Part shown: in pieces, positions 30,129 to 42,715 of the stretch
How positions within the stretch are numbered: the stretch's first letter is position 1
Layout of the letters: every line of letters starts with the position of its first letter
Source of the DNA: Sideroxydans sp.
GTDB taxonomy: Bacteria; Pseudomonadota; Gammaproteobacteria; Burkholderiales; Gallionellaceae
NCBI GenBank assembly: GCA_028707175.1
Contig: JAQTUV010000003.1
Location: 186,001-250,000, forward strand
DNA: 64,000 nucleotides
Direction: 5' to 3'
Notes under the pieces: generated by a model
The model's database searches: none
Seen by the model: the letters and a program-made list of their open reading frames with translations, nothing else
Told to the model about the DNA's origin: nothing
Made by a program: the position numbers and the translations under genes

Positions 30129-30356
30129 AGAGGGTAATCATAAAAAATATTGTCTGTTACGAACTGGATATTTGAATACTACGAATCCTGAGCTCCGAAA
30201 ATCTATCCTGATTCAAGATTACGAGCATTTATCTAGGCGGCTTTTTACCCTTATTTAGACCGCACGTATAGCAACATTTCTGAGCATACCTGCTCAGCTT
30301 CATAAGCTAGTGGTAGCATTCTAAATACTCTCAACAATCGATAGATAGGTAGAAAT

Positions 30357-31169
30357 ATGAATATCAAGCGCACTGCCTTTTTCATCTCGGACCGTACCGG
30401 TATCACCGTCGAAAAATTAGGCCGCAGCATGTTAAGCCAGTTCGATGGGATTCAATTTAATCAGGTTACTCTCCCCTTTATAGATTCAGTTGAAAAGGCG
30501 CAGGAGGCAATGCGTACAATCAACGCTGCTGCACAACAGGATGGTAGCCGTCCAATTGTATTTAGCACGCTAATAGTGCCAGAGATACACGACATCATTG
30601 AACAAAGCGATTCGCTGATTCTCGATTTGTTCGAGAGTTTTATTGTGCCTATTGAAAATGAATTGGGCATCAGATCTTCTCACGCAGTAGGACGATCACA
30701 CGAGACAGGCGTCCACTATAACGAGCGTATGGATGCGGTGAATTACGCACTAAACCATGACGATGGTGGCGTTACCCGCGATCTTGGACGTGCTGAAATC
30801 ATTCTTGTGGGTGTATCTCGCTGTGGGAAGTCCCCTACTTCACTCTATCTGGCATTGCAGTTTGGTATCTTCGCTGCTAATTACCCCTTAGTGGCCGAAG
30901 ATTTTGAGAATGGCTCATTGCCAAGTGCCGTAAAACCGCTCATCAAAAAATTACACGGCCTCACTATTGATCCCGAGCGATTGTCGCAGATTCGATCAGA
31001 ACGAATGCCTAATAGTCGCTACGCATCACTCGAGAATTGTCAGAAAGAAGTAAAGCAAGCTGAAGAGATGATGCGTAGAGCAGGCATTCCGATGCTAGAC
31101 GTGACCACAATTTCGGTAGAAGAGATATCGACAACCTTATTACATTTGACTGGCCTGAAACGGAAATAA
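30357..31169 (+). CDS. ppsR: Phosphoenolpyruvate synthase regulatory protein (bifunctional kinase/phosphorylase, DUF299)
   Basis: RTAFFISDRTGITVEKLGRSMLSQF, DDGGVTRDLGRAEIILVGVSRCGKSPTSLYLALQFGIFAANYPL. Confidence 0.95.
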   Translation: MNIKRTAFFISDRTGITVEKLGRSMLSQFDGIQFNQVTLPFIDSVEKAQEAMRTINAAAQQDGSRPIVFSTLIVPEIHDIIEQSDSLILDLFESFIVPIENELGIRSSHAVGRSHETGVHYNERMDAVNYALNHDDGGVTRDLGRAEIILVGVSRCGKSPTSLYLALQFGIFAANYPLVAEDFENGSLPSAVKPLIKKLHGLTIDPERLSQIRSERMPNSRYASLENCQKEVKQAEEMMRRAGIPMLDVTTISVEEISTTLLHLTGLKRK

Positions 31170-31180
31170 TTTTAGGCATA

Positions 31181-31216
31181 AAAAAAACCGCCAACCTTTC
31201 GATTGGCGGTTTTTAT
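31181..31216. terminator. Bidirectional rho-independent terminator
   Basis: AAAAACCGCCAA-CCTTTCGA-TTGGCGGTTTTTATTTTT. Confidence 0.88.
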
Positions 31217-31219
31217 TTT

Positions 31220-31296
31220 TGGGGTGATCGATGGGGCTCGAACCCACGACAACTGGAATCACAATCCAGGGCTCTACCAACTGAGCTACGACCACC
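31220..31296 (-). tRNA. tRNA-His (GTG)
   Basis: Reverse strand GGTGGTCGTAGCTCAGTTGGTAGAGCCCTGGATTGTGATTCCAG...GGGTTCGAGCCCCATCGATCACCCCA; extra G(-1):C73. Confidence 0.96.
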
Positions 31297-31316
31297 GTTG
31301 AATCATTGAAGTCTGT

Positions 31317-31393
31317 TGGTGTGCCCGACTGGAATCGAACCAGCAACCCCCAGCTTAGAAGGCTGGTGCTCTATCCGGTTGAGCTACGGGCAC
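31317..31393 (-). tRNA. tRNA-Arg (TCT)
   Basis: Reverse strand GTGCCCGTAGCTCAACCGGATAGAGCACCAGCCTTCTAAGCTGG...TGGTTCGATTCCAGTCGGGCACACCA. Confidence 0.96.
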
Positions 31394-31433
31394 AATTCGG
31401 TCGGCATACTACAAACTTCTTACTACATGAACC

Positions 31434-31510
31434 TGGTCGGGGTGGAGAGATTCGAACTCCCGACATCCTGGTCCCAAACCAGGCGCGCTACCAGGCTACG
31501 CTACACCCCG
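31434..31510 (-). tRNA. tRNA-Pro (TGG)
   Basis: Reverse strand CGGGGTGTAGCGTAGCCTGGTAGCGCGCCTGGTTTGGGACCAGG...AGTTCGAATCTCTCCACCCCGACCA. Confidence 0.96.
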
Positions 31511-31544
31511 AGAGCCGCGCATTATACAGAGCGTTTCAAAAAAA

Positions 31545-32120
31545 TCAATTTCCATTTTGAGATTTTATTTTTGGTGCTGCCAACATCAGGTAATACACCA
31601 TTGACCACAGGGTAAGAACTGCTGCGAGATAAATTAACAAAGTACCGACCCACTGTGTAGAAACACCAAATAAAGGCTCGTGAAATAGCAGGAATTGAAT
31701 CGCCAACATTTGAAATACGGTCTTCACTTTCCCGATCATTGAGACAGCGACACTCTTACTTCCACCCAGTTGCGCCATCCATTCGCGTAGTGCGGAGATG
31801 GTCAACTCACGCCCGATAATAATGAAGGCGATGATGGCGTCTACATAACCAAGATTGAGCAAAATAACCAGTGCAGCGACAACCATCAGTTTGTCAGCGA
31901 CAGGATCGAGGAACGCACCGAAGGCCGAGCCTTGATTCAACATTCTCGCCAGATAGCCATCTAGCCAATCAGTGATAGACGCAAACCAAAAAATGGCGAA
32001 GCTCAGCATATGCTTGTGATGCGTGCTCAAGGTTTCGTCGGAAACATAAAAGACCGCGATAAAAACCGGGATCAATAAGATACGTAACCACGTCAGCAGA
32101 TTTGGAATATTTATAGGCAT
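31545..32120 (-). CDS. pgsA: CDP-diacylglycerol--glycerol-3-phosphate 3-phosphatidyltransferase
   Basis: MPINIPNLLTWLRILLIPVFIAVFY, SITDWLDGYLARMLNQGSAFGAFLDPVADKLMV CDP-alcohol motif. Confidence 0.95.
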   Translation of the reverse strand: MPINIPNLLTWLRILLIPVFIAVFYVSDETLSTHHKHMLSFAIFWFASITDWLDGYLARMLNQGSAFGAFLDPVADKLMVVAALVILLNLGYVDAIIAFIIIGRELTISALREWMAQLGGSKSVAVSMIGKVKTVFQMLAIQFLLFHEPLFGVSTQWVGTLLIYLAAVLTLWSMVYYLMLAAPKIKSQNGN

Positions 32121-32121
32121 G

Positions 32122-33930
32122 TCAATGTAAGCTCTGATAGATTTTTTCAGCGAGTGTGGGACTGATCCCTTCCACCCGCGCCAACTCGTCCACACTAGCC
32201 TGTTGCACACCTTTTAAACCACCAAAGTGCGTCAACAAATTACGGCGGCGCTTCTCTCCAACGCCTTCAATGTCTTCCAAACTGGAGGTGACTCGTGCCT
32301 TACCGCGTCGTGCTCGATGCCCGCTGATGGCGAAACGGTGGGCTTCATCGCGTACTTGTTGGATCAAATGCAGGGACGGACTGTCTGGTGGCAATTGTAA
32401 CGATATTTCTATACCGGGTCGGATTAATTGCTCCATCCCCGCTTTGCGCTCTACCCCTTTGGCGACACCAACAAGACTGATGTCGGACAACCCTAACTCT
32501 TCCATCACTTCTACTGCGATTCCTAACTGTCCTACGCCCCCGTCGATCAAAATCAGATCTGGGCGTTTACCTTCTCCCACCTGAAGTTTCTGATAGCGGC
32601 GCGTCAAGGCTTGACGCATAGCCGCGTAATCGTCACCAGGTGTGATGCCACTGATGTTGAAGCGACGATACTCTTGCGGACGGATGGCAAGGTCGTCATA
32701 CACTACGCAGGACGCAACGGTCGCTTCGCCCATGGTGTGGCTGATATCGAAACATTCGATGCGCTTCAAGTCCGGCAACGCTAACACCTCACGCAATGCC
32801 TCCAGTCGCAACGATTGTCCTGCCTCCAAACCAGCTTGTCTTTGTAGCGCTAGCAATGCATTCGATTGCGCAATGTCTAACCATTGACGACGTTCCCCAG
32901 TAACGGTGTGACGTATCTGCACCTTGTGCCCCGCCTGCTCAGTCAGCAACGCTTCAATCGTCTCATCGCTCACTTCAATATTCGTAATAATCAAAGGGGG
33001 AACACTGCGTTCCAGATAGTGTTGCGCAAGGAACGCTTCCAACACCTCGACACTATCTTGCCCTTGCACGTTGGCAGGAAAAAATTGTTTATCCCCCAGA
33101 TGACGGCCTCCGCGCACCACCGCAAGATTCAGACATAACGCACCTTCTGCCGCAATGACCGCGACGATATCCGCATCGGTATCTCGCCCACTTTCCACAA
33201 ACTGCTTTTCCTGCACCGCATGCAAGGCTTGCAACTGATCGCGCAAGGCGGCGGCCTTCTCGTAGTGTAGCGTCTCCGCCGCTTGCTCCATCGCGTCGCG
33301 CAAGCGTTTCTCCACCTCGTCATGTTTGCCCAGCAACAACAATCCCGCATTACGCACATCGGTCGCGTAATCCTCGGCACTGATGATGCCGACACAGGGA
33401 GCGCTGCAACGATGGATCTGATGTAGCAAACAAGGTCGCGTACGATTGTTGAACACGGCCTCTTCACATGTGCGCAGAAGAAAGACCTTCTGCAATAGAT
33501 TGATGCTTTCCTTCGCCGCTTGTGCATTGGGATAGGGGCCGAAGTATTGATGGCGCTTATCGGTTGCACCGCGATAGTAGGTCAGACGCGGCGACGGACT
33601 GCCAGTGAGCACGATGTAGGGGTAAGACTTGTCGTCGCGGAACAGGATGTTGTAGCGCGGTTTAAGCGACTTGATGAGGTTGTTCTCAAGCAGTAGCGCC
33701 TCCGCTTCCGAACGCGTCACCGTAACCTCAATGCGCGCGATATGCGACACCATCAGCCGGATGCGTGGAGACAGATTGCTGATCTGAAAATACGAGCTGA
33801 CACGCTTCTTGAGTTGGTTCGCCTTACCGACGTACAACACTTGCCCTGTCTCATCCAGCATGCGGTACACACCCGGTTGCAAAGGCAGACTGGCGAGAAA
33901 CGGCTTAGGATCGAACACGGACTCAGACAT
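32122..33930 (-). CDS. uvrC: Excinuclease ABC subunit C
   Basis: N-terminal GIY-YIG ([29 protein letters not shown]), C-terminal HhH ([18 protein letters not shown]). Confidence 0.97.
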   Translation of the reverse strand: MSESVFDPKPFLASLPLQPGVYRMLDETGQVLYVGKANQLKKRVSSYFQISNLSPRIRLMVSHIARIEVTVTRSEAEALLLENNLIKSLKPRYNILFRDDKSYPYIVLTGSPSPRLTYYRGATDKRHQYFGPYPNAQAAKESINLLQKVFLLRTCEEAVFNNRTRPCLLHQIHRCSAPCVGIISAEDYATDVRNAGLLLLGKHDEVEKRLRDAMEQAAETLHYEKAAALRDQLQALHAVQEKQFVESGRDTDADIVAVIAAEGALCLNLAVVRGGRHLGDKQFFPANVQGQDSVEVLEAFLAQHYLERSVPPLIITNIEVSDETIEALLTEQAGHKVQIRHTVTGERRQWLDIAQSNALLALQRQAGLEAGQSLRLEALREVLALPDLKRIECFDISHTMGEATVASCVVYDDLAIRPQEYRRFNISGITPGDDYAAMRQALTRRYQKLQVGEGKRPDLILIDGGVGQLGIAVEVMEELGLSDISLVGVAKGVERKAGMEQLIRPGIEISLQLPPDSPSLHLIQQVRDEAHRFAISGHRARRGKARVTSSLEDIEGVGEKRRRNLLTHFGGLKGVQQASVDELARVEGISPTLAEKIYQSLH

Positions 33931-33933
33931 GGC

Positions 33934-34572
33934 TCACATCAACGCTTGCAGACCACTGGAGAATTCCGTTGCCCCACCATTCGCTGGGTGACGAACCGCA
34001 CCGGTCACTTGCAACCCCATCTCACCCAACAAACCTTCTGCCTTCTTTCCGACTGCAACGACTTTTGCTCTCGGGAATGCCTCGATCAACAAACGCATAG
34101 CTGGTTCGCCCAACTTGATTTCCTCCGGCGTGGGCGTCCGATTCGACCACAATTCATCCGCACGATACGGATGCAGTTGCATCGCATTCCACAAGATAGT
34201 GCGCTCGGCAATACCAAGGCGATACAGCGTCTTCCACACAATAGTGGCGGAGGGCTCAGAGAACGGTAAGCGACGGTCAGACAGCCGTTCCTGCAATGCA
34301 GGGATGCGAGGAATAGCACCCTCACCCAACAGACGTTCGCTGGTAAAAGCAACACCGCTGTAACGGCAGCCCTGATACCCCGGCGCTTCGCCGACCAAGA
34401 TGAATTCAGGGTCACAATCCAGATGCTGTGACAGCCTCTTCAACTTTGCAGCAGGCCCATTACCCGCCGCATCATGCGGACAACTATCTTTCCATGGGTT
34501 GAATAAGCCTTCCAAGCCGGATGGCAAGGTGTCCACAAGATTTCTAGCGAGCGATTTCATACTCTTCTTCAT
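33934..34572 (-). CDS. Uracil-DNA glycosylase family protein
   Basis: FILVGEAPGYQGCRYSGVAFTSERLLGEG, TILWNAMQLHPYRAD, AKVVAVGKKAEGLL, VRHPANGG. Confidence 0.85.
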   Translation of the reverse strand: MKKSMKSLARNLVDTLPSGLEGLFNPWKDSCPHDAAGNGPAAKLKRLSQHLDCDPEFILVGEAPGYQGCRYSGVAFTSERLLGEGAIPRIPALQERLSDRRLPFSEPSATIVWKTLYRLGIAERTILWNAMQLHPYRADELWSNRTPTPEEIKLGEPAMRLLIEAFPRAKVVAVGKKAEGLLGEMGLQVTGAVRHPANGGATEFSSGLQALM

Positions 34573-34697
34573 GATTCACACGTGCAATTTGATATGGGAG
34601 ATTCTCGCAGTCCGCACGCGATGTCGCAATCGATGATATCGGAACCAGCAATGAAAAGCCCCGCACTAGGCGGGGCTTGTCGCGGCGATGAGTTGCC

Positions 34698-36806
34698 TTA
34701 TTCAGCAGCAGGTGCAGCGGCTTGTGCCAACAGCGCCTTCATGCTCAACTTCATGCGGCCCTTGTCGTCCACTTCCAGCACTTTGACCTTAACGATTTGG
34801 CCTTCTTTCAGATGGTCCGCAACGTTCGCGATACGCTCGTGCGAGATCTGAGAGATGTGCAGCAATCCGTCTTTGCCTGGCAGGATGTTGATCAGTGCGC
34901 CGAAGTCCAACAGCTTGACCACTGGACCTTCGTAGATCTTGCCCACTTCGACTTCAGCCACGATGTCTTCGATACGTTTCTTAGCTGCCTCACCTGCCTC
35001 GCCGCTCACGCAGGAGATGGTGACATTGCCTTCATCGTCGATATCGATCGTTGTGCCAGTCTCTTCAGTCAGCGCACGAATGACCGCGCCGCCCTTACCT
35101 ATCACGTCACGGATCTTGTCTGGATTGATCTTCATCTTGATCATGCGTGGTGCGAAGTCAGACACTTCTGGACGCACTGACGGCATTGCCTCTTTCATGA
35201 TGCCGAGGATGTGGATACGGCCTTCTTTAGCTTGGCTCAGCGCGACTTGCATGATCTCTTTGGTGATGCCATTGATCTTGATGTCCATCTGCAAAGCGGT
35301 GATGCCCTTGTCAGAACCGGCCACCTTGAAGTCCATATCGCCCAAGTGATCTTCATCACCCAAGATGTCGGTCAGCACAGCGAAACGTCCGCCGTCTTTG
35401 ATCAAGCCCATGGCGATACCTGCCACGTGATTCTTCATCGCAACGCCTGCGTCCATCAACGACAAGCAGCCACCGCACACAGAAGCCATGGAGCTGGAGC
35501 CGTTGGACTCTGTGATCTCGGAGACCACACGCATCGCGTAGCCGCATTCATCTTCGCTCGGCAACACAGCAACCAACGCGCGTTTAGCCAAACGACCGTG
35601 ACCGATCTCACGACGTTTTGGTGTACCTACACGGCCTGTTTCGCCAGTGGCATACGGAGGGAAGTTGTAATGCAACATGAAGCGGTCAGAGAACTCGCCT
35701 TGCAATGCATCGATCTTTTGTGAATCGCGCATCGAACCCAGCGTTGCGACGACCAACGCTTGTGTCTCGCCGCGTGTGAACAATACGGAACCATGGGTAC
35801 GTGGCAACACGCCGGTGCGGATGGTGATCGGACGCACAGTGCGTGTGTCACGACCGTCGATACGTGGCTCGCCGCTCAGGATTTGGCCGCGTACGATCTT
35901 GGCTTCCAATGCACTGAACAATTCACCGATTTCATTCTTAGAGACGTTCTCGAACTCTGGTGTCGCTAGAGCTTCAGAAACTTTGGCACGGATCGCATCC
36001 ACTTGATGGGTACGAGCTTGCTTCTCACGCACTGCGTAAGCTGCCTTCAGGTCGCTCTCAGCCAATGCGTTGATCTTAGCAATCAGCGCTTCGTTCTTAG
36101 GTGCGGGTGTCCAATCCCAATCGTCTTGACCAACCGCATCAGCCATCTCGTTGATGGCATTGATAACGGCTTGCATCTGTTCGTGACCGAATACGACCGC
36201 GCCCAACATAACTTCTTCGGACAATTCTTGTGCTTCAGATTCGACCATCAGCACAGCCTTGGCTGTACCTGCGACGACCAAGTCCATCTGCGAAGTGACC
36301 AACTCATCTTTGGTTGGGTTCAACAGATATTGACCATTGGCATAACCCACACGAGCCGCACCGATTGGGCCATCAAAAGGAATACCAGAGATCGCCAACG
36401 CAGCAGATGCGCCGATCATGGAAGGGATGTCGGAATCGATCTGAGGATCAGAAGATACGACAGTCGCCACGATCTGCACTTCGTTGTAGAAGCTTTCAGG
36501 GAACAGAGGGCGCAATGGACGGTCGATCAGGCGAGAAGTCAGGATCTCTTTCTCGCTTGGACGGCCTTCACGCTTGAAGAAACCACCAGGAATCTTGCCG
36601 CCCGCATAAGTACGCTCTTGATAGTCAACAGTGAGTGGGAAGAAATCTTGATCAGGCTTTGCATCTTTACGTCCAACCACGGTGACCAGCACCACGGTGT
36701 CGCCCAAACTAACCATCACCGCACCACTAGATTGACGCGCGATTTCGCCCGTTTCCAATGTCAGTTGTTGATTACCGTAACTCAGTGTTTTTTTATAGTG
36801 ACTCAA
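34698..36806 (-). CDS. pnp: Polyribonucleotide nucleotidyltransferase
   Basis: RNase PH repeats, KH ([27 protein letters not shown]) and S1 domains. Confidence 0.97.
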   Translation of the reverse strand: MSHYKKTLSYGNQQLTLETGEIARQSSGAVMVSLGDTVVLVTVVGRKDAKPDQDFFPLTVDYQERTYAGGKIPGGFFKREGRPSEKEILTSRLIDRPLRPLFPESFYNEVQIVATVVSSDPQIDSDIPSMIGASAALAISGIPFDGPIGAARVGYANGQYLLNPTKDELVTSQMDLVVAGTAKAVLMVESEAQELSEEVMLGAVVFGHEQMQAVINAINEMADAVGQDDWDWTPAPKNEALIAKINALAESDLKAAYAVREKQARTHQVDAIRAKVSEALATPEFENVSKNEIGELFSALEAKIVRGQILSGEPRIDGRDTRTVRPITIRTGVLPRTHGSVLFTRGETQALVVATLGSMRDSQKIDALQGEFSDRFMLHYNFPPYATGETGRVGTPKRREIGHGRLAKRALVAVLPSEDECGYAMRVVSEITESNGSSSMASVCGGCLSLMDAGVAMKNHVAGIAMGLIKDGGRFAVLTDILGDEDHLGDMDFKVAGSDKGITALQMDIKINGITKEIMQVALSQAKEGRIHILGIMKEAMPSVRPEVSDFAPRMIKMKINPDKIRDVIGKGGAVIRALTEETGTTIDIDDEGNVTISCVSGEAGEAAKKRIEDIVAEVEVGKIYEGPVVKLLDFGALINILPGKDGLLHISQISHERIANVADHLKEGQIVKVKVLEVDDKGRMKLSMKALLAQAAAPAAE

Positions 36807-36830
36807 GATAGTCTTCTCCCAATGTGAGTG

Positions 36831-36848
36831 GCTGGCCGAATGGCCAGC
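36831..36848 (-). promoter_or_regulatory. Hairpin in the rpsO-pnp intergenic (pnp leader) region
   Basis: GCTGGCC-GAAT-GGCCAGC perfect inverted repeat upstream of pnp start. Confidence 0.5.
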
Positions 36849-36871
36849 GCACTAATACGACACCCAAAACG

Positions 36872-36897
36872 AAGCGGGCCGCTTTTGCGACCCGCTT
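36872..36897 (-). terminator. Hairpin downstream of rpsO (terminator/attenuator)
   Basis: AAGCGGGTCGCAAAAGCGGCCCGCTT on minus strand just after rpsO stop. Confidence 0.6.
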
Positions 36898-36906
36898 AAA
36901 TCTTAA

Positions 36907-37176
36907 TTACTTACGCAGTTCCAAGCGTTGAATCAGCTCTTTGTAACCGGCTTCATTCTTACTCTTCAGGTAGTCCAACAACTTGCGACGACGACTTACC
37001 AAACGCAACAAACCACGGCGTGAGTGATGGTCTTTGTTGTGCTCTTTAAAGTGATCAGTCAGATAATTGATACGAGCCGTCATCAAAGCAACTTGCACTT
37101 CAGGGGAACCTGTGTCGCCCTTGGCACGTTGATAATCAGTCACGATTTGCGATTTTTGTGCAGCGGTAATAGACAT
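36907..37176 (-). CDS. rpsO: 30S ribosomal protein S15
   Basis: [58 protein letters not shown]. Confidence 0.98.
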   Translation of the reverse strand: MSITAAQKSQIVTDYQRAKGDTGSPEVQVALMTARINYLTDHFKEHNKDHHSRRGLLRLVSRRRKLLDYLKSKNEAGYKELIQRLELRK

Positions 37177-37233
37177 TTACTTACTCTCTCCAAATAAAAA
37201 GTGCGGCATTCTAACCTTGAACGGGGTATCCAC

Positions 37234-38193
37234 TCAAGCTGAATTAGGGATGGCGGCAGCCTTAGCAATACTAGACAACAAACGACTAGGAGAGAGTCTG
37301 CCACCGACCAATTCCCCAAGCCCCATAAAACAACCGTCTGAATACAAGCGGCGCGGGCCGTCTGGATGATTATCCGACCAGCCTAAACGCTGCCCGCGCG
37401 CCATGCGAGTAGCTTGAACGCTATCTAACTCTAAGGCGGGCAAGTTGCTAACCAAGCGATCAACCCTCATCAACAACTCATCTCGTTGCTCCTCGGACAT
37501 TTCGTTCAGTTCCGACAAAGAGTGCGCCCCGCTCACATCAAATTCGCCAATGCCCGTGCGCCTCAATGCGATTAAATGTCCACCACACCCCAACGCCTCG
37601 CCAATATCTTCAGCCAAAGTACGCACATAAGTACCTTTGCTGCATAACACGCTGAATTCCAATTCATCACCATCAAGACGATGCAAAATCAATTCATGAA
37701 TGCTGATCAGGCGCAACTCGCGCTCAATCGTTTCTCCATTGCGGATGTATTCATACAGCGGCTTGCCTTGATACTTGAGGGCGCTGTGCATAGGGGGGAG
37801 TTGCTTAATCTCACCAAGAAAGCTTTGCATCACAGATAAAACTGTTGCTTCATCCACTATCACAGGGCGCGTTTGAGTCACCTCCCCTTCCGCATCGCCT
37901 GTGGTGGTGCATTGGCCTAACTTTATCGTTGCTCGATAGCGCTTATCCGCGTCCAACAAAGCCAATGTGTATTTAGTGGCTTCGCCAAAACAAATAGGTA
38001 GAAGGCCCGAGGCCAGAGGATCAAGCGTGCCGGTATGGCCCGCTTTCTCTGCGCCAAACAAGCGCCTCACCTTTTGCATCGCAACGTTGGAACTTAACTC
38101 CAAGGGCTTATCGAACAGCAAAACGCCATTCAATTGCCTTTTGATACGAGTAGGACGGTTATTGTTTTGAATCGCTGGCAACGGCTTGATCAA
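37234..38193 (-). CDS. truB: tRNA pseudouridine(55) synthase
   Basis: [54 protein letters not shown]. Confidence 0.97.
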   Translation of the reverse strand: MIKPLPAIQNNNRPTRIKRQLNGVLLFDKPLELSSNVAMQKVRRLFGAEKAGHTGTLDPLASGLLPICFGEATKYTLALLDADKRYRATIKLGQCTTTGDAEGEVTQTRPVIVDEATVLSVMQSFLGEIKQLPPMHSALKYQGKPLYEYIRNGETIERELRLISIHELILHRLDGDELEFSVLCSKGTYVRTLAEDIGEALGCGGHLIALRRTGIGEFDVSGAHSLSELNEMSEEQRDELLMRVDRLVSNLPALELDSVQATRMARGQRLGWSDNHPDGPRRLYSDGCFMGLGELVGGRLSPSRLLSSIAKAAAIPNSA

Positions 38194-38515
38194 TCAACTG
38201 GGAAAGATGAGCGCCTCGTTCTACAGAAGCGTCATAAACAAAGTGAAGCTGTGGTGTGATGCGTAACTTCATAGCTTTGGCCAATTGGCTACGCAAAAAT
38301 CCAGCCGCACGTTCGAGACCTTGCAACAGATTCTCGCTATTTCCGTCCAGCGAAGTATAAAAAACTTTCGCATGAGAATGGTCATTAGTGACTTCCACAC
38401 CTGTGATTGTCACCTTTCGTACTCGCGGATCTTTTAACTCAAGGCGAATTAGCTCAGCTAATTCGCGTTGAATTTGCTCTGCGATACGATCTATGCGCGA
38501 AAAATCTTTAGCCAT
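38159..38515 (-). CDS. rbfA: Ribosome-binding factor A
   Basis: [50 protein letters not shown]; operon context. Confidence 0.96.
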   Translation of the reverse strand: MAKDFSRIDRIAEQIQRELAELIRLELKDPRVRKVTITGVEVTNDHSHAKVFYTSLDGNSENLLQGLERAAGFLRSQLAKAMKLRITPQLHFVYDASVERGAHLSQLIDQAVASDSKQ

Positions 38516-41190
38516 TAGAGTGCGCGCGCGATCTCAACGATCTCGAACACTTCCAAGAAATCGCCCACTTCTAAATCGTTGAAGCCACGCAAGGATAAGC
38601 CGCACTCGAAGTTAGATTTAACTTCTTTTGCGTCATCCTTGAAGCGTTTCAAGGAATCCAACTCGCCTGTGTGGATAACCACATTGTTGCGCAGCACACG
38701 TACGCTGGAACCGCGTTTGACCATACCTTCGGTGACGTAGCAACCCGCGATGGTACCAACCTTGGAGATGGTGAACACCTGACGGATCTCGACCATACCG
38801 ATGATGCTCTCCTTCTTTTCAGGAGCCAGCATGCCGGACAGCGCCGCTTTGATCTCATCGACCATCGAGTAGATGATGTTGTAGTAGCGGATATCCACGC
38901 CAGACGATTCTGCCAATTTACGCGCCGTTGCATCTGCACGTGAATTGAAGCCGATGATGATGGCTTTGGAAGCCAGCGCCAAGTTGACATCAGACTCGGA
39001 AATCGCACCCACACCACTGTGAACCAAAGTGACTTTAACTTCAGATGTCGAAAGTTTTTGCAACGAACCTGCAATTGCTTCGAGTGAGCCTTGAACGTCT
39101 GCCTTAACAATAACGGACAGAGAACGCACTTCGCCCTCACCCATTTGTTCGAACATATTTTCCAATTTGGCGGCTTGCTGTTTCGCTAACTTCACGTCAC
39201 GGAACTTGCCTTGACGGAACAAAGCGATTTCGCGAGCTTTCTTCTCGTCAGCTAATACCAAGAAATCTGCACCTGCCACAGGCACTTCGGACAGGCCTTG
39301 AATTTCGACAGGAATAGATGGGCCAGCCTCATTAATTGCTTTGCCGTTCTCATCCAACATAGCTCGCACGCGACCAGAAACCGAACCAACCAAAATGGCA
39401 TCGCCGCGTTTCAAGGTGCCAGACTGAACGAGCAAAGTCGCCACTGCGCCTTTGCCTTTATCCAAGCGGGCTTCAACCACAACGCCTTTAGCGCTACTAT
39501 TTTTAGATGCAGTTAGTTCCAACACTTCTGCTTGCAGCAAGATGCCTTCCAGCAAAGTGTCAATGCCTTGACCAGTCTTGGCTGATACCTCGACGAACAT
39601 GCAATCACCGCCCCAGTCTTCTGGAACGACACCTTCAGTGACCAACTCTTGGCGCACGCGCTCCGAGTTCGAATCTGGCTTATCTATCTTGGTGATTGCG
39701 ACCACGATTGGCACTTCTGCCGCTTTCGCATGGTGAATCGCTTCTTTCGTTTGCGGCATCACGCCGTCATCCGCAGCAACGACCAGAATAACGATATCGG
39801 TCGCTTTCGCGCCACGTGCACGCATCGCGGTAAACGCTTCGTGACCTGGCGTGTCGAGGAAAGTAATCATGCCGCGCGGTGTATCCACGTGATACGCACC
39901 AATGTGCTGTGTGATTCCACCTGCTTCACCACTCGCCACACGAGTGCGTCGAATGTAGTCCAGCAAAGATGTCTTACCGTGGTCAACGTGACCCATCACG
40001 GTAACAACAGGCGCACGCGCTTCCATCACGGCATCTTCATGCTCCGCCGCATCCATCAGGAATGCATCAGGATCATCCGGCTTAGCTTGAACCGCTTTAT
40101 GCCCCAACTCTTCAACAATGATCATCGCTGTTTCTTGATCGAGCACTTGGTTAATAGTCACCATCGAGCCCATCTTCATTAGCGCCTTGATGATCTCTGC
40201 CGCTTTGATGGACATCTTCTGAGCCAACTCGGAAACAGTGATCGTCTCAGGAATCATCACTTCCTGAATAATCGCTTCAGTAGGCAATGTGAATGCATGT
40301 TGCGCGGTATCGTGTTGCTTACTGTGCTTGTCATGACGGCCCGTACGTAAGCTTGCACCAGTACGTGCGCCTGTGCTTGGGCGAGTGTCTAAATTACGTG
40401 AAGGTGGGCGTTTCTTATGTCCGGCTTCATCCCATGGGCTGTCTTTAACGGGTGCTTTTTCCACCTTTTTGCTAGACGGCTTGGGCACTTTGTCACCTGG
40501 GCGCATTGCTGGCTTATGCAAAGTACCGTCTTGTGTATCTTTTGGCGCTTGAGCAACGGGTGCTGCAACAGCTTTTACCTCAACCACAGGCTCAACAACG
40601 GGAGCTACGACTGGAGCCGGAGCTGCGACAGGCATTGCGGCAGCAACTCTGCGTTTTTGGCGTGCTTGTTTCGCTTCGATCTCCGCAGCCTGACGTGCCG
40701 CCAATTCTGCTTGAACACGAGACTCTTCTTCGCGAAGCTTCTGTTCTTGTTCACCCAAAATTGACTTAGGTTTAGCAACCGGTGTCGCAACAGGCGCGGG
40801 TGCAGGTGCAACTGCAACTGGAATTTCAATCACTGGCTCTGGAACAGGTGCTTTCACCTCAACAACAGGAGCAGCAACCACTACTTCAGGAGCAATTGAG
40901 GGAGGCGCGATAATGCGCTTCTTACGCACTTCGACCTGAATGGAGCGTGCCTTGCCCGTGCTATCTGTCTTTTTAATGGCAGTCGTCTCACGACGTGTCA
41001 CGGTGATTTTACCCTTGCCCGAACCACCATGCGCAGTGCGCAAATGTTCGAGCAGCTTAGCTTTATCCTGCTCAGAGATCACATCGACGTCAGCTTTTTT
41101 CTCCACACCAGCTGACTGCAACTGTTCAAGTAGCAGTTCAACTGGAAGACCTAGCTCCCCCGCGAATTGAGCAACATTCATTTTTCCCAT
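38515..41190 (-). CDS. infB: Translation initiation factor IF-2
   Basis: [30 protein letters not shown], Ala/Val/Pro-rich N-terminal linker. Confidence 0.98.
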   Translation of the reverse strand: MGKMNVAQFAGELGLPVELLLEQLQSAGVEKKADVDVISEQDKAKLLEHLRTAHGGSGKGKITVTRRETTAIKKTDSTGKARSIQVEVRKKRIIAPPSIAPEVVVAAPVVEVKAPVPEPVIEIPVAVAPAPAPVATPVAKPKSILGEQEQKLREEESRVQAELAARQAAEIEAKQARQKRRVAAAMPVAAPAPVVAPVVEPVVEVKAVAAPVAQAPKDTQDGTLHKPAMRPGDKVPKPSSKKVEKAPVKDSPWDEAGHKKRPPSRNLDTRPSTGARTGASLRTGRHDKHSKQHDTAQHAFTLPTEAIIQEVMIPETITVSELAQKMSIKAAEIIKALMKMGSMVTINQVLDQETAMIIVEELGHKAVQAKPDDPDAFLMDAAEHEDAVMEARAPVVTVMGHVDHGKTSLLDYIRRTRVASGEAGGITQHIGAYHVDTPRGMITFLDTPGHEAFTAMRARGAKATDIVILVVAADDGVMPQTKEAIHHAKAAEVPIVVAITKIDKPDSNSERVRQELVTEGVVPEDWGGDCMFVEVSAKTGQGIDTLLEGILLQAEVLELTASKNSSAKGVVVEARLDKGKGAVATLLVQSGTLKRGDAILVGSVSGRVRAMLDENGKAINEAGPSIPVEIQGLSEVPVAGADFLVLADEKKAREIALFRQGKFRDVKLAKQQAAKLENMFEQMGEGEVRSLSVIVKADVQGSLEAIAGSLQKLSTSEVKVTLVHSGVGAISESDVNLALASKAIIIGFNSRADATARKLAESSGVDIRYYNIIYSMVDEIKAALSGMLAPEKKESIIGMVEIRQVFTISKVGTIAGCYVTEGMVKRGSSVRVLRNNVVIHTGELDSLKRFKDDAKEVKSNFECGLSLRGFNDLEVGDFLEVFEIVEIARAL

Positions 41191-41223
41191 TACTATCCTT
41201 CAGTCCAGTGGACTATTTTTTAC

Positions 41224-42699
41224 TTATACGAACCAAGGCGCACGCGCCGTCATGATCAACTGATTCGCACGTTCAGCATCCATGCCTGTCAGTTCAATCA
41301 ACTCATCACCATCCAAATCGGCGAGTTGTTCTTGTGTGCCTACACCCTTGCTTGCCAGTGCGCGCGCAGTGTCTTCATCCATACCTTTGATTTTCAGCAA
41401 ATCTTCGATGTTATGTTCAACTTGCTCTTCGTTGACGATTGCCGCTGTCAACAAGGCATTGCGTGCGCGGCTGCGCAATTCATTTACAGTCGCTTCGTCG
41501 AGCGCTTCGATGGCAAGCATCTCTTCCAACTCAACGTAAGCCACTTCTTCCAATGTATTGAAACCTTCTTGCACCAAGATGTCAGCGACCTCTTCGTCTA
41601 CATCCAACTTAGCAACGAACAGATCACGAATCACTGCAAACTCTTGTTCATTCTTCTCAGCAGACTGTTCAACCGTCATCAAGTTGATCACCCAACCGGT
41701 CAGATCTGTAGCCAAGCGCACGTTCTGACCGCCACGACCAATCGCTTGAGCTAAGTTCTCTTCTTCGATAACGACATCCATGCTGTGTTTATCTTCATCG
41801 ACCATGATGCTGCTGACTTCAGCAGGTGCCAACGCATTGATCACAAAAGTAGCAGGATCGTCCGCCCACAAGATGATATCCACGCGCTCGCCCGCCAATT
41901 CATTGGTCACCGCCTGTACGCGCGAACCACGCATACCGACGCAAGTGCCGATTGGGTCAAGACGTTGATCATTGGTGCGTACAGCGATCTTGGCGCGAGA
42001 ACCTGCATCGCGAGACGCACTGACGATCTCCAAGATACCTTCTTCGATCTCAGGCACTTCCAATTCGAACAACTTCTTCAAGAATTCAGCAGTGATACGC
42101 GACAAGATGATCTGTGGCCCGCGAACGGTGCGATCCACACGCAACAGATAGGCACGTACACGGTCGCCCACGCGCAAATTTTCTTTCGGGATCATTTGAT
42201 CGCGAGGCAACAAAGCTTCGATCTTGCCGAACTCGACGATTGCGTTGCCGCGCTCGATACGCTTGATGGTGCCGGAGACCAGATGTTCGTTACGCTCCAT
42301 GAAGTCAGCCAAGATCTGTTCGCGCTCTGCGTCGCGGATCTTTTGGAAGATGACTTGTTTGGCAGCCTGTGCACCGATACGTCCAAAGTCGATATTTTCC
42401 AAAGGCTCTTCGATGAACTCTTCCAACTGGATAGCTGGATCACGTTTCTGCGCTTCTTCAAGCTTGATGTGCAACTCAGGCGTTTCGAATGTCTCGTCGT
42501 CCATCACTTGCCAGCAACGGAACGATTCGTATACGCCTGTTTGGCGATTGATACTCACGCGCACATCGGCCTCTTCATCAGAGAAACGTTTTTTTGTCGC
42601 AGAAGCCAAAGCGGATTCAAGCGCACCAAACACGATCTCCTTATCCACGTTTTTCTCACGCGCCAAGGCATCTACCAACAACAGAACTTCACGACTCAT
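41224..42699 (-). CDS. nusA: Transcription termination/antitermination protein NusA
   Basis: S1/KH architecture, [27 protein letters not shown]-terminal acidic repeats. Confidence 0.97.
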   Translation of the reverse strand: MSREVLLLVDALAREKNVDKEIVFGALESALASATKKRFSDEEADVRVSINRQTGVYESFRCWQVMDDETFETPELHIKLEEAQKRDPAIQLEEFIEEPLENIDFGRIGAQAAKQVIFQKIRDAEREQILADFMERNEHLVSGTIKRIERGNAIVEFGKIEALLPRDQMIPKENLRVGDRVRAYLLRVDRTVRGPQIILSRITAEFLKKLFELEVPEIEEGILEIVSASRDAGSRAKIAVRTNDQRLDPIGTCVGMRGSRVQAVTNELAGERVDIILWADDPATFVINALAPAEVSSIMVDEDKHSMDVVIEEENLAQAIGRGGQNVRLATDLTGWVINLMTVEQSAEKNEQEFAVIRDLFVAKLDVDEEVADILVQEGFNTLEEVAYVELEEMLAIEALDEATVNELRSRARNALLTAAIVNEEQVEHNIEDLLKIKGMDEDTARALASKGVGTQEQLADLDGDELIELTGMDAERANQLIMTARAPWFV

Positions 42700-42715
42700 C
42701 GTTCTCTCCGAGACT

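Noticed and set aside
31140-31615. ORFs 31140-31346, 31306-31560 and 31316-31615
   Set aside because: They run across the tRNA His/Arg/Pro cluster; translated tRNA sequence, not genes
36003-36827. 274-aa ORF antisense to pnp
   Set aside because: Full overlap with a definite pnp gene; no recognisable family
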